64,000 nucleotides of DNA from Polytrichum commune (GCA_950295325.1 OX485809.1:2916001-2980000); one strand, 5' to 3'. Shown: positions 1 through 12,731, counted from the first letter of the stretch. A program made the numbers and translations. The notes: a model not told the origin generated them from the sequence alone.

Positions 1-1157
1 ATTAGTGTTGCGTGTTCTAAGGTGCTTGTAGATGGTTTAAAAAACGACGTGCAAACACATGCTTGTCAGTGAACATTTCCAGGATAAATAATGGCAGTCT
101 TTACCTTTAGTAAACAATGTCTCTATGAATTGTATTTTCCAATTAATAGTGTCGGAATGAACAATGTTTTCTCGATTTTTTGGTGACACTAATTTCCTAG
201 CGTAAAGAGTTTAGTACTGTCTTCACTAATTTCCCACACGCATTATTAGCCTTCATTCGCTAATAATTGAGATAATCAATGAAATTACTATCACAGTAGT
301 TGGGAACCAAGTCATAATATAAAACTTAATGCACGACTTATAACTATGTTTCATTATTTTTTGGTACAAGTTATAATGAGGCAATTGAAAGGCGAATCCC
401 AAGGATCTTTTCATGTATTAGAATCTTGAAAAGTGATTTTATTACTTCTAGTCCTACTTTTGAAGTTTTCAAATAAAAGCTATAAATTTTTATAGTTAAC
501 ATACCATCCTATCAAAAGGTTTGAGTTCCAATATTATGTAATTATAGGATCCTTAGAAATTATACTAAAAAAATTTATACCTCCCTAAAACATGTTGGAT
601 CTCAAAAATATATGTAACATATTATACTAGGTGATCCCCCCCCCATGGTGGTGATGATAAGATTGGCTTTGAGATTTGTTCTCCGTAATGTGGTAGTTGC
701 AAAGATGGGATTTAGGGTTAGGATTGGAATCCCAAGCTTCTGCAAACCCTACATATGGACGTGCACCTTGATTTGTGTGGCTTCAAATTCTAGTATGAAG
801 TTCGTCAGTGTGGCATTGTGAGCAACATTGGCAAATGATTGTAGATCTTGTGAACCATAGCTATAGTTTGTCACCCTTTTCATTTATTTACCTCTATAGT
901 TTGATTGGGCAATGCATTTTGCATTAGTGGCCCACTTTTCTATCTAAACTTAACTTTAGTGTTTATCGTGTTCTAGGTGCAAAATATGATTATGATAGGT
1001 ATGCTTGAAACCTTAAAGCACAAGTAAACTTGTGTCTACTATGTGCACATTCATCCCTTGGTTACGACCAATGTAGGTTTCTAACCTTCATATTGATGAA
1101 ATATGTGAATGATGAAATGCTTATGAACTTCTTTCTCACCTTTGTTTTCATATCTCA

Positions 1158-1195
<38 letters not shown>

Positions 1196-2610
1196 TATTC
1201 CAGGTTTGCTTATAAAGGAATGGCAACATGTGATTAGGATATGACGCTCAAAATTTGAAACCACAAGCACTTCTGTATCTACTATGTGCAATATTTTAAT
1301 GGAGCAAGTTAGTTTTGGGGGTGCAAGGTTTGAATTTTTGCAATGGATTGATTTATGTCTTTTGAGGGTGGAGGATTGATGTTGAAGCATCTATCCAAGG
1401 TAAAGATAGCTTGTCATGTTCTTGATGCCCATGTTGCGCCGGGTATGGGTAAGGGAGGATAAGAGTGTGGGTGGTGTTATTGGTGATGAAGAATACATCT
1501 TCTTCAAGATATTAGCTTGCTTCTAAATTTCATGAAGATAGGTTGATTATCAAGCACCTAGATGATGGATGACATCCTTGTCAAGCTCTTCATGTCTTTC
1601 CCTCCAGTTTATGTAAGCACAACAAAGACAACATATGTGTGTGAAGACACTTCCTTCCTTGTAAGAAACATACTCATATAAGCATGGGTGCAGAGGAGAA
1701 CATCGATGTGGAGATAACCCTACCTCCATCTGTGGTAACAACCACATCATCGCTCGAGTCTACCTTCAACTCCCACTGCGATTATTGGAACTCTGTGTGC
1801 ACCATGTTTACCTACACATTTTAGTTGCACTTTCAACAAAGCCCAAGGATTCACATACCCCGCCCCTCCCCACTTGATTACACCTGTATGAAACTCAAAG
1901 TAGAAGTAAGGAACCTAACTTTGAGAGCTCCCCTCTATTCTCTAGAGGCTCCACCATTGCACATATTCATTTTGCAACTTCTAGATCAAACATATCCTAG
2001 AAAGTTTGAGCTTTGTGTATATGTGCAACTTTGGGAGATTATCCATATCCCATGTATGAAATTGATGATTTCAACATTACAATGTTGCACTTTGTGTTAT
2101 TCCATAACGTCACAAGCTACACTAATTCTCTTATGTTACACATCTAGGTTAACACTACAAAACTCCATAGTATCGTGTGCACATTAGTTGCCACGGGCAT
2201 GATATTACGAAATTTAGAGTAAATTGTAGGATGTACATGATGAATCCAACATGGTTTCATGTGTTATGTCTTCTCAAACATGCTCACATTTTGACACTCC
2301 ACCTTGAGAGCGCGCGTGTGTGTTGGGGGGGGGATCAAAGTTGCTCCAATTCATAAAGCTACTCCTTACATAAATTCGGTTCTACTAATATCACACAATT
2401 ATTTACGAGTAACTTCTTAAAATCTAATCCTTTCATGAATTCAATGAACATCATTTTTTTTGAGCTTATGGCATTAATATTTAATTTGGTAGATGCCCCC
2501 CCCCCCCCCCCCCCCGGTGCCTCCCCCAAAAAGAGAGAGAGCATGGGACATGCATTTAACAAACATTATGAAAGTTGCAACACATATAAACTTGTGGTCT
2601 CAATTGTCAA
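1..2610. other. Intergenic AT-rich sequence, no gene seen
   Basis: No ORF here has recognisable protein motifs; the longest (1825-2187) lacks any conserved pattern. Visible features are a poly(T) run of more than 30 bases near 1160-1194 and homopolymer C or G tracts at about 636-644, 2325-2333 and 2496-2515 (20 C). These tracts account for the short proline- or glycine-rich ORFs around 2.36-2.65 kb. Confidence 0.6.
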
Positions 2611-2820
2611 TAGAAGAAAATTGGTTCATTGCAACCATTCATTGTGACTCATGGCAAGAAAATGCATAAATGAATTATTTTGGTTGTCAACTCAAGGGTG
2701 TGGTGATCCATTGTCCAAAAACCGCAATCAAAACCTCCGGTTGAAAATCAAAATAATGTACTTATGCATTTTCTCGCCATGAGTCGCAACAGATTGTTGT
2801 AATGAACAAATTTTCTTCTA
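2611..2820. mobile_element. Foldback/MITE-like inverted repeat
   Basis: The sequence starting TAGAAGAAAATTGGTTCATT is repeated in inverse orientation at the right end. The two arms of roughly 95 bases pair along most of their length, including a shared GACTCATGGC block, around a short loop near 2700. No coding capacity. This architecture fits a MITE or foldback element. No convincing target-site duplication was found, so the superfamily is unassigned. Confidence 0.55.
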
Positions 2821-3042
2821 GTGTGTGCCACTCAATGCATGAACATTGATAAGAATTTTCATTAACTTCAACCTTTGGTTTGATCATGCTGGATATATGA
2901 AATCATCAACACTTATCCGAAAGAAAATTCCAAGTACTCCACTGTAAAGTACTATAAAATTGATTAGTGTGGTAGAACTTTTGGGGTCTCTCTAGAAATC
3001 CCCTACAAGCGTTGCATGCGTCAGGGTGGCGAGCAGGGGCAA

Positions 3043-4236
3043 CACCGAAAAAGCCAGAGCCTTGGCCCCTAACCCTGGCCTACCCCGACCTTGGCCTAAC
3101 CCCCGACCATGGCATAACACTCCGACCTTGGTCTGACCTTTGCATTCTTGAAAGCCACTTGTCCATATGACCCATATTGAGTGCACTTCATTTTCAAGGT
3201 CCAAAATCCAATATATATATGTTCACCTTCATTGAGTAAATAAGCAATTGATTGGGATTTCCTTTTCAAAGTGAAACTGTCAATAAAGCATGTAATTAAC
3301 TTGGAAGTCAAAAACATTACAAAACCCTCATTAACAGTGAGTTTGTAATTTTTGTGACTTACCATTAAAAGGGTCTTTGTCAATCTAAAATGGAACTAGA
3401 ATTAATATTTTTACTTTTAGTATTTTTATTCTATACATTTGAGCTAATACCTTCTACTTTCACAAAGTATTCATACACACTCAAACTAATTAAGTGTGAT
3501 TAAATCTAATTATGTCTAAATAACTGTATTGGAAGGTAATTCAGCGCAAGGCCTAGGTTTCTACAAGTATTCATACACATTCAAACTAATTAAGCATGAT
3601 TAAGTGCAAGTAAGTGCATTCAGCCTAATTAAGCGTAACGAAGCCTAAACAAGTGTAGTTAAGCACATCATTATTCATATCTGAATTAAATCATGATTAA
3701 GTGCATTTCACTAATTAATTAGGATTATTTAATTTGATAAGCATACTTTCTGATTTAATTGGGCTTAATTGTATTAATTAGGATTATTTAGACTTAATTA
3801 CATTTAATCACACTTAATTATTTTGAGCGTGTATGAATACTTTGTGGAAGTAGAAGGTATCAACTTAAATATTATAAAGTAAAAATAGTAAAAGTAAAAA
3901 TAGTAATTTTACTTCCATTTTAGAATGACAAAGACCCTTTTAATGGTAAGTCACAAAAATTATAACCTCGGTGCTAATGAGGGTTTTGTATTGTTTTTGA
4001 CTTTCAAGTTAATTATATGCTTTATTGACGGTTTCACTTCGAAAAGGAAATACCAATCAATTGCTTATTTACTTAATGTCAATGAACATATCTATTGGGT
4101 TTTGGACCTTAAAAATGAAGTGCACTCAATATGGGTCATATGGACAAGTGGCCTTCAAGAATGCAAGGGTCATGCCAAAGGCCATGGTTGGGGGTTAGGC
4201 TAGGGTCGGGTGGTTGAGGCTTTGGCTTTTGCAGAT
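3043..4236. repeat. Large palindrome 1: inverted duplication with ORF-bearing arms
   Basis: The left arm (about 3043-3520, read on the minus strand) and right arm (about 3780-4236, plus strand) are homologous and inverted around an AT-rich spacer full of CTAATTAAG-like motifs. Both arms encode a similar peptide segment containing ITCFID or ICFIDGFT, QSIAYLLN, and later TSGLQECKG. This is seen as ORFs 3096-3383 (minus) and 3925-4203 (plus). The peptide is not recognised. The same unit recurs as palindrome 2 at 15.02-15.74 kb, so this is a repeat family. Transcription would give a long imperfect hairpin. A foldback transposon or a TE-captured fragment is the likeliest explanation. Confidence 0.7.
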
Positions 4237-4239
4237 AGA

Positions 4240-7178
4240 CAACATCAATTAAGTGTATATTATATGTCGAGCTTTAGAAACAATATGTACGCTTTAGCAA
4301 GTTGGAGGTTGTCTTGAGGCGGTCTTGCATGTGAGTTCATGATTCACTTGTGCTTAAGTTAGAGTGGCAAATTTGTGTACCTACCCATGTGTCATATGAT
4401 GCTTTAAAAAAGTGTGTGTATATATATATATATGTCACTTTTAGACAAACGACTAGTGTGTTTGAAATTTTGTCTATGAAGTATTTGTAATATGCATGGA
4501 AGTGATCCCAACTTAGTTATAAAATAAGAGCAACATGGAGTGTCACCCTTCAACCATGTCTACAAAATTAAAACTCTTGTTTCTTCAAGTGCCTCACTCA
4601 AGCACCATGCACGAAAGTGATTGCATGTAGAGAGCCATAAGTGACTTGCTCACATGAGATTTGTAAATAATCAAAATGTGACCAACTTACTAACACTTGA
4701 AGTCCAAAAACACCCCAAACTAGCTACTCACATGGTACAAGTGACCACATAAGCAAACATGTGTACCTTAGGTTATATTTCTGCACCTTGCACCTAGCAA
4801 TATACCTTGAGAAAATGAAGATATGTTGCCAATTCAATCTAGAAGAAATTAAATTTCATGCATTTACTTCACAAAGTACATACTATTAGTAAATTAAGAG
4901 TTAGAATGATTCAGAGACACTCGTTATCTAATTCCAATTGTCAATCGAAGTTTTGAAAACCTGTGTTTCCAAACATCTTTATCTACAAGGACCTAGAAAA
5001 TTGGTCCTCCCTACTACTAGTTTCCTTGAGGCTAAAGAGAATAGAAAAAGAAGTGAAAGAAAGAACATTGTTGGTTTATATCATTCCTCAATCACTTTAA
5101 TACTGCTCTCCGCAAGAAACAATCCTTGAGGAAATCTTGGAATAAACATGGTAAGATTCCCCAATTTCGTATCTTCAATCCAAATCTAAGACTTTTGTTT
5201 CAAATGAGACAATCTTCATCCTTGAAGGACAAATCAGGGACTGTGGAGAAATAATTAATCAAGTGAGAGGCTAAGTTCATTATAGCATATAAAAGAATGA
5301 ATATCTATGTATCTATAGGTGAGAATGTTATGTCAATTGATATTTGTTTTCCCATAAGCTAAGTTGCACATGGGTGGGTTGTCCAGGATGCATGTTGATG
5401 CCCAAATTTCAATGTGGTGGACCACCTAATACCTCCATGGTCTAGTTGATAAGACCAACATAAACAAAGTTATCTTAATATGGATGCACATTGGATTGAT
5501 CGGTTTGGTGGACGGTGCTTCCATTGTCCAAGATTCCTTTTGGATGAGATAAATAGATAACATGTCCAAAGATTCTTCTTATGATGATGTGAATTTTGCA
5601 CACGCAGTTAGATGGAGGAGGAAGGCATCAATTTGTAAAAGAGCTTTTCCACACAAACCATTTTGCAAACCTTCCCCCCCCCCCCGGAAAAGAAAATGAC
5701 ATTGGTAATTGCTCATGTACACACTCATTAATTATTTTGAATTCTAAATTTGAACATTATTCTTTGTATGATTTTTGTCTAGGAAATCTTTTACACACTT
5801 TAGAAACTTACACATAATCTCAACATGCCAAAATAAAGGAAAAGAATGCAAAATTGTAATGAGTATCATGTATCAAGTGTTATAGAAACTATCTATGATT
5901 TTTGTATTTACCCGTGAATTTTTTTCATTGATTTTATATTTAAAATAATAAAATAGAGTATACCAAGTTGGGATAACTGCAAAAAACCAAACTTTCGTAA
6001 TATATGAATGTCCAAAATTTACAAACATCCTTGTATGGTACATCTATCCACGACATATATCTACAACAAAGTGCTTATGGTTGTGGGTGACCCATTGGAC
6101 TCCTGACCACACTACATCGTCCTAGTAGTGTGGGTTGAAAATGAATGTGAGCAACTCTAATTGTCTAGCCAAGTGGAAATAATGTGGGCCCAAGGCCCCG
6201 AGTCTTCCCCTAAATATGCTTGGAGACTTCCAACAAAGTCTTACATAAAATGAAACAATCACCGTACATTGAAAGTATCAGAAATAAAATGGTTATCCTC
6301 ATTAATTGCCTATTAAAATTATTAAAGTGCCCCACACTATTCTAAACTAGAATTTTGATGTGGGTTGAAATTTGACGTGGCCCACACTAATAGGACTATG
6401 TAGTGTTCTTGATGGTTACACGGGTAGATCACTTAGTGCATATTAAAAACGACGTGCGGCATAATATAGAGAGGATTAAAATCATTTGAAATAAAAATTA
6501 TAAAGGAATTCCAAATAATGAAGGGGCCATTAAATGTAGGCAATCCCATTATAAATAAGTTAGATGGCCATTAAATGTAGACAATCCCATTATAAATAAG
6601 TTAGATGGACATAAAATGTGGGCCATTATTTTTTTGTAAAATTAATATAGGGGCTAAAGATAAGGATCCTAGAAGGTATGTTTAGTATGATATGTAAATG
6701 GGTTTAGGACTCACGGGGATGGATGATAATTGGGATTTCCGTATGTCCAAAAATGGCTTTAAAGGAATATAGAGTACAAAAAATTGCAGTGACTTGGACA
6801 ATATAAGTAATGAATGGGTGCAAACAAATGGGCCATTTTTGAAATTTAAGTAATTATAGGGAGGCTTTAATTCAGCCCTTGAAGGTAAATAGCCCCAAAA
6901 CAAAAAACCCCTAGCCGCACGTGGTGCACAAAAATGCCTTAGAGTGACCTCCCCGTGGATGGTTATGCTTATCATGTAAGCTAAAGGCATACTGTTGGTA
7001 CTGTGTAAAAGGGATGTTGTTGTAATAGGGATTTTGTTACTAGTGTCTTTATAATTTTGTCGGGTCATGTGCTTCAAACCTTTGATTCTTAAGAATGTTC
7101 ACGAATGCAAACATGTTGTCTTCCACTACATGGTGTCCCCATTTTCGTGGCAACCAACATTTGCACAACATCGTGGCT
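4240..7178. other. Intergenic sequence, no gene seen
   Basis: No ORF carries recognisable motifs. Short AT microsatellite near 4419-4433, a C tract at about 5674-5685 and a short tandem duplication at 6525-6607 (separate entry) are the only structured elements noted. Confidence 0.6.
6525..6607. repeat. 41-bp tandem duplication
   Basis: A unit beginning GGCCATTAAATGTAGGCAAT occurs at 6525 and again, with one change, at 6566. It is followed by the start of a third, more diverged copy near 6607. It is non-coding and looks like a simple local duplication. Confidence 0.75.
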
Positions 7179-7581
7179 TAGGGCAACTTCATAGATAGAA
7201 AGATAGATAGAAACTCCGGTCCCTTTTTAGCAAGGGGCCGGCGTGAATCAAGTGTCCGTTCGTAATGTCAATGACCCGATGCCCACTGGACAAGGGGAGA
7301 TTGGGGCAATACTACTCTCCCCTTTCGAGGATGAGCACTATAGTGACACACTATACTAGTTCCTAGCTAGCCACTAGTGCCTTGAAGATACCGGACATGG
7401 TATCCCCCCAAAGGGCTTCGAGGTACCCATACAACAAGGTCCAAGGACCCCCCACCATAGTTGGGTGGACTAAGGTGGTGAGCACCACGCCAACATGGGG
7501 AATAGAACCCACAACCTCCTCATTGGGGGCCATGAGCCCTAACCACCAAGCCAAGGCCCGTGGTGCCCTAGGGCAACTTCA
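7179..7581 (-). mobile_element. tRNA-derived SINE, full length, with target-site duplication
   Basis: The element reads on the minus strand from about 7567 (head, GGCACCACGGGCCTTGGC) to 7192 (tail of TATC/GATA repeats), about 375 bp. The head holds a pol III A-box-like TGGCTTGGTGG and a B-box-like GGTTCTATTCC. A direct repeat TAGGGCAACTTCA flanks it at 7179-7191 and 7569-7581, as expected for target-primed insertion. Other copies are at 32991-33358 (plus), about 55299-55670 (minus) and a partial one at 16464-16620 (minus). ORFs within it in different frames are incidental. Confidence 0.88.
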
Positions 7582-10500
7582 CACACAAGACCGAAGGCCC
7601 AAAACCATTGCATTCTAAGATCTCTCGTTGGTCACAAAGGTTGAGGCCTCCAACTTCACTTCACACTAGAAGGTGAAGGCCTACTGGCCCAAAAAACTTC
7701 TCATGGATGAAAAGTCTACATGGATTCCTACATGTCATACTATAAATAATATCTAATGATTGGTCATAATTTGCATTAGGCCCACCTCCAAGAGGTAGAC
7801 TTGACGCAATTTCCAGGAAACCCTGTCAATTAAACAAATGGTACGGTCTTTGGATGAGATTGAAGGGCCCTCACAACTGCATGGTCACAACCTTTGGCTC
7901 ATGTGTGAAGTGGGTCATCATGACGAGGGCCACACCAAGAGCCTTTTTCCAAATACACCTTGAGGTTGGAGATAAATTTAAATTTTCTATTCAAGCAAGC
8001 ATGTAGACCTTGATGCCAATATGGATTGGTTTATTTGACGATCTACAATGATCTCCCTTTTGGAACTACATATTTTGTGCATGACAAAGACACAAAGCAC
8101 AACAACGTCCATCTTTCTTCATCTCCAAACATACAAGTGTTTTCATCATAATGTGAGCATCTAAGGATTGTCTCCCACCATGTTCTTGAAATTGCTCCAA
8201 AAAGCATTGTAGATTGTATAAAATCCTTCCAATTCCATCCAAGACACTCACATGCAGGGCAAGCCTTTGCAATCCATAAGAATAAGTATTCATGCCAATC
8301 TAAACGCATAGTTATTCTACACCCACATCCACCCATCTAGGGAGTCCTTTAGCTACAAAGGGGTATGTGATTTCGACAAACCCCTCTTGGTAGGGGTACA
8401 TGTGCATATTATATTTTATAATGCTATGCATTGGAAATGTTGTCTCGCCATTGAAAATTAACTATGTTTTGGGTGCTTGAAATTTAATTGGACTGAGATC
8501 ATATGTACTACAAGATGCCACGCAAAAATCATCCACCTTCCAAAGAGTTTGACACTTGGGTTGTTCCAACTAGCATTTGTTGCAACTCCTCTTTATTGAT
8601 ATGGACTACCTTATAGGAGTATGGGTTACTACATCAAGCATAGGATCTATACTGGGATGGTCCACTATATCCAATCTTTAAGGATTGCAATTACTGCCAA
8701 TATCACACTTCTTAGTCCAACTTTGAAGCCCTGGACAAGTTGTTGGAAGATTCACATGTCAATCATTGAATTTTCTTAGCCAATCCTCTCCAAAGCAATA
8801 CCTTAGATGTGACTCTCTAGGATCACAATTTCCATTTGCTTTTTGCTTCCTTAAAATTTTCTTTTTTCACCTTCAAGATAGAACTTGCAATCTTGCCTTC
8901 AAGAAAGTTAGGCATGCATGCGTGACCCTTACTAGAGAACCATTTATTCTTGCTTTGTTTAGCGACATTTTGAGTCAATAACGAACGTGTCCCTTGTCAC
9001 ATGTAACCATGCAATTTCAAATCACCACAACTTTAATGTCATTTGATCCTTCTTTAGGTGTGATTTGACCAAGCATGTCCCCCTTTCACAACATAATGGC
9101 CTTGGCATGAATGACTTTTAATAGTACCCATACAAAGTGACCAAACTCTGGAGTTCCCTTAGCATGCATGCTAGAGTTGATAACAAAATCATACTAAAAA
9201 TAACAATCTTTGCTTCCAAGGTTTACAATGACCATCTCTTCTTAACACTAGTTTCACAGGTGGCATCATAAAGTTGTTAAACCTCGGACCTTCAAAACAC
9301 ACTAGACCCGAACATGGACAACATTTGTCGCGCACCTCTCCGTGAGGAGTGCCCGATACACCATGGGCACAAGGGGGATCCCGGAGTGACACCCGGGACT
9401 TGTGGCGCCATTGGTGAGAGGGCCCAAGTGATCCTAGTGTGGGTGAGGGCCCCAGGTGTTGGGAACGCCTCCCACCCACGGAGACTAGGAGGCACGAGGG
9501 TATGGCCATGAGCTATGCGTAGCTTATGGTGTGTAGATTCTATAATGCTCAAGAACACCTCAATCGGAGGTGTGAGCTAGGAGTTATGGCAATTTGAGTG
9601 GGGCCCTGTCCCGGGACATCGCCCTGGTACAGAGCAGTGGCCTGGGAGTGCCTCCCGGGACTGCCAAGGTTTAAACAAGCATAAATTCCTCAATACTTGC
9701 CCGAATGGGGCAAGTGAGGAGTCCATCGGCATCTACGTGAAGTGTAGATAAAGATGGAGTGGTTGTTTGTTAGCATCAGAGATCACATAAGGAAGTTATG
9801 ATGGTCTGAAGCTGTTGGGGGCTTCTAGGCCCAGTGGCTAATTAAGGGAAAATGTCTACTTGGCCCCAAGTCTTGGTAGAGAGACAAAAGGTTTCTTGAC
9901 AGTGATGTAGGGGCCCCGCCTAGAGTCCTAGAGGCTTATATGGGTGAGGTGGTGTGGCCTCACCCACCCGAGGCCGAACAGCATGGCCTCCATGGGCATT
10001 GGCTCAATGAGGCCATAGTTGCCTAGTATGGTTCGGGTTGTTGTAGTGTTGCTCCGGCAACGCAATGATCAACATAGGATTGGACTTCCATGGATGGAAG
10101 TCCACATCTAGGAATTGGTTACCGATTAAGGGGTGAGTCCCGAAAGCAAACTAGGAGGGTTGGTTCCCCTCCTATGAATTATAAGATCCGGGGTGGGAGG
10201 AGCTCACCATTAGCATGGCAGAATGTGAAGGGTTGCGACAACATCACTGATCACATGGTCATATGGCAACCAATTATGGTCCACTATAACGAACCTAGTG
10301 GTAAATTTGAGAACCAAAACGCATACAATATATGCAGCAACAACACACTCCTCAGTTCAACAAGCAACCATGGGATTCCAAAAAAGTGAGGACAATTAAT
10401 CAAACTTGCGCCTTGGTGATCAAAGGTTGACATTGGAAGCACATATGGTGGGAGCACCTTGAACCAAGAAGTTGAGGTATTTAGCATACACGTGACAACC

Positions 10501-10595
10501 ATATAAACCAATTTTTATTATTCCTAGGTAGGAAAGAAAAAGACCACGTGTACTGCTACTATCTTGCTCTATATCTCACGTCTATAATAGATATA
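7582..10595. other. Repeat-derived intergenic sequence, possible eroded retroelement
   Basis: No intact gene. Around 7990-8190 scattered plus-frame fragments (NDLPFG, then VFSS and EHLRIV after a stop) are vaguely like a Ty3-type reverse transcriptase, but the match is too weak for a call. From about 9330 to 10210 the composition turns GC-rich with CCCGGGAC repeats. See the separate low-confidence LTR entry. Confidence 0.4.
9330..10210. repeat. GC-rich island, possible solo LTR
   Basis: The base composition is clearly richer in GC than its flanks. It includes GTGACACCCGGGACTTG near 9387 and a TATA-like CTTATATGGG near 9936. Several plant chromovirus-type LTRs start with TGTGACACC-like sequence, which prompted this suggestion. 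No matching second LTR, primer-binding site, polypurine tract or target-site duplication was found, so this remains a guess. Confidence 0.2.
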
Positions 10596-10745
10596 TTGAA
10601 TGTCAATCATCTCAACTCTCATTCACCTTGGAAAGTTACTTCAATACGTCAATGAAGGTTGTGACTAGCCTCACTCATATTACAAACATGTCACTTTCTA
10701 CTAAAAAGGGTTTTGGTTTCACATCAGCATTTATTTACTTCAGAG
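10596..10745 (+). repeat. Third, direct copy of the 10.9-11.7 kb duplicated sequence
   Basis: Begins CAATCATCTCAACTCTCATT and runs through a TTGTGACTAGCCTCACTCAT block. It matches the outer part of the left arm of the neighbouring inverted duplication (from about 10,949). It lies in direct orientation to that left arm, so at least three copies of this sequence lie within 1.2 kb. Confidence 0.65.
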
Positions 10746-10893
10746 TGCCTCTTGCATAAAAACAGCTGCTCTTCATCTTCATCAATGCATCGGTGTATGG
10801 GAATCAATCCAGACAATCAATCCAGAAAGATGTGATTCTCGATTTAGTTACAAACTGCACTTGAAAATTTGCACCAGAGTGAACCAATTTACA

Positions 10894-11735
10894 TTATCCT
10901 GGAATTGAAGCATGCTACCTTGCCATCATGCTGTAATTCAGTTATATTGTCAATCATCTCAACTCTGATTCTCATGCAAAATGGGAACCTTTAACATGTC
11001 AACGAATGTTGTGACTAACCCCAGTCATATAACAATAATGCATCTCTCTACAAAAAGGAATCGATTTCAAATCAACATATAATTCCATTTCAAAATGGCT
11101 GATCCTGATCTTGCCATTCACCCGCACAATACTATAATACTGCTCCAATCTATACTTAACTTGCTGGTCAGCTTCTTCGATCCACAAGGAATTTCCTCAT
11201 CTGCAGACTGCCACATTTGAACTAGCTATGGCTGGTACTTTTCTTCCAGAACTTGATGGAGCCAAGATGAGCTGGTTGATGTAGTTGGAAAGAGGTAACA
11301 CCAAGAGCGAACGATGAAACGGCGGATTTCCTGACACCCCCAATTTGTGTCTAAGCACGCGCGCTTCCTGGATCCATCAAGTGGTGGAAGAGAAATACCC
11401 GCCATAGCTGTGTCAAATGTGGCAATCTGTAGATGAGAGGAAATAGCTTGTGAATTGAAGAAGTTGACCAACAGCTCAAGTATAGATTAGAGCAGTAGTA
11501 CAATTTTTGTGGGTGTGAAAGACAAGATCAGGATCATCCGTTTTGCACTGTAATAAAATGCTGATATGAAATCGATTCTTTTCTGTAGGAAGATGCATTT
11601 TTGTTATGTGAGTGAGGTTAGTCACAACATTCGTTGACATGTTCAAGTCTCAAACCGTCTGTTAGAGTTGAGATGATTGACAAAAATTTATCGAGTTACA
11701 GCAAGATGGCAAAGTAGCGTATTGACAATCCCAGG
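10894..11735. repeat. Inverted duplication with arms of about 385 bp
   Basis: The left arm (about 10,894-11,280) and the reverse complement of the right arm (about 11,350-11,735) align nearly throughout. Shared blocks include GTCAATCATCTCAACTCT, ATGTCAACGAATGTTGTGAC, ATCCTGATCTTG and a central ATGGC(T/G)GGTA start-like segment. The arms differ by many substitutions and small indels. The left-arm ORF 10999-11187 (minus) and right-arm ORF 11226-11471 (minus) match no family I recognise. Either a long-TIR/foldback element or an inverted gene-fragment duplication could explain it. Read-through transcripts would fold into one long hairpin. Confidence 0.72.
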
Positions 11736-12307
11736 CATAGCCTTCTTTCCATCAACCGTTGCGCTCATCGACCAGGAAAGAAGATTAAGCAAATCAGGAC
11801 TGGAATCATCTCTGCCATCATCTTTCCTACATGCAAGCGGTAAATCTGGTGTCATGAAGCACTCAAGCACACAACAAGCACTGCGTTCTTTAGCAAGAGT
11901 ATATAGAGAGATTAATTAATTACTAGCCTTATGACTGGTGGAATTTCGAAGAGTCTGAGGTAAGGTATCTCAAACCAAAAGGTCTCAGGTCACCTTATCA
12001 CTCTAGATGAGTAGATGAACAGCCAAGTGATTGGCATTCTAGTATCTTGACCTTAAGCATCAAGAGACTAGTGCAAGTGTAATCCAAGAGGCTCAAGCGT
12101 GAGAAGAACATCACCAGCTTAGGTGACTTCTTTCTCTATCTTTGGGTGGAGAGCCTCTCTCCAACTTCTCTTTCTACCTCCGTTTCTAACAATAATGATC
12201 ATGTGCGATCAACGTCAACTGCTCGCTCACAAAACTAGAGCCGAATTACTACCGCACCCACACACAATCATAACATGGTCACAGTATTGCCCAGCCAGTG
12301 CCCAACC

Positions 12308-12446
12308 AGCTAGGGCCGCCCATCCAGGGCAGATGGGACAACGTCCCAAAGAGGCCCGGTTGGTTGGCTGCAAGGCATCAACCAGCTTGAGGTCTTTGGG
12401 ACGCTGCCCCATTATCCCATATGCCCTGGATGGGCGGCCCCAGCTG
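12308..12446. repeat. GC-rich long hairpin
   Basis: The left arm starts CAGCTAGGGCCGCCCATCCA and pairs with the right arm (reverse complement CAGCTGGGGCCGCCCATCCA) over 32 bases with about two mismatches. After a bulge, an 11-base CGTCCCAAAGA stem follows, then a loop near 12360-12395 that can pair further. The arms lie inside several short overlapping ORFs that look incidental. It could be a small MITE or a miRNA-precursor-like fold; the sequence alone does not decide. Confidence 0.6.
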
Positions 12447-12731
12447 CGCCGGGGGGGGGGACTAGCTAGACCCCTAGTGTGGCCACACTATCAATCTCCC
12501 ACTTGAGATTGAGAATGTCCACTACTCGATCACAAGTCTAGAGTCGTGGCACTCCCAAATCGCCAACCACCTGAAGAAGTGTATGACAACAAAAGCCATG
12601 TCATGGTCTCTTAATAGATTCACACGAGCTTGAAACTGCATTGCCCAGCATGTTGCACCCGTTCTCCCCCACCCCTCATCTTTCCAGAACGGTGGGGAAC
12701 GGTGGGGCAATGGCCTCATCACCACCACCAA

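Noticed and set aside
8043-8336. Cys/Trp-rich minus ORF of 97 codons
   Set aside because: No domain; the opposite strand has slightly more retroelement-like fragments, themselves too weak to call.
9330-10210. Full LTR retrotransposon
   Set aside because: No second LTR, primer-binding site or gag-pol frame next to the GC-rich island.
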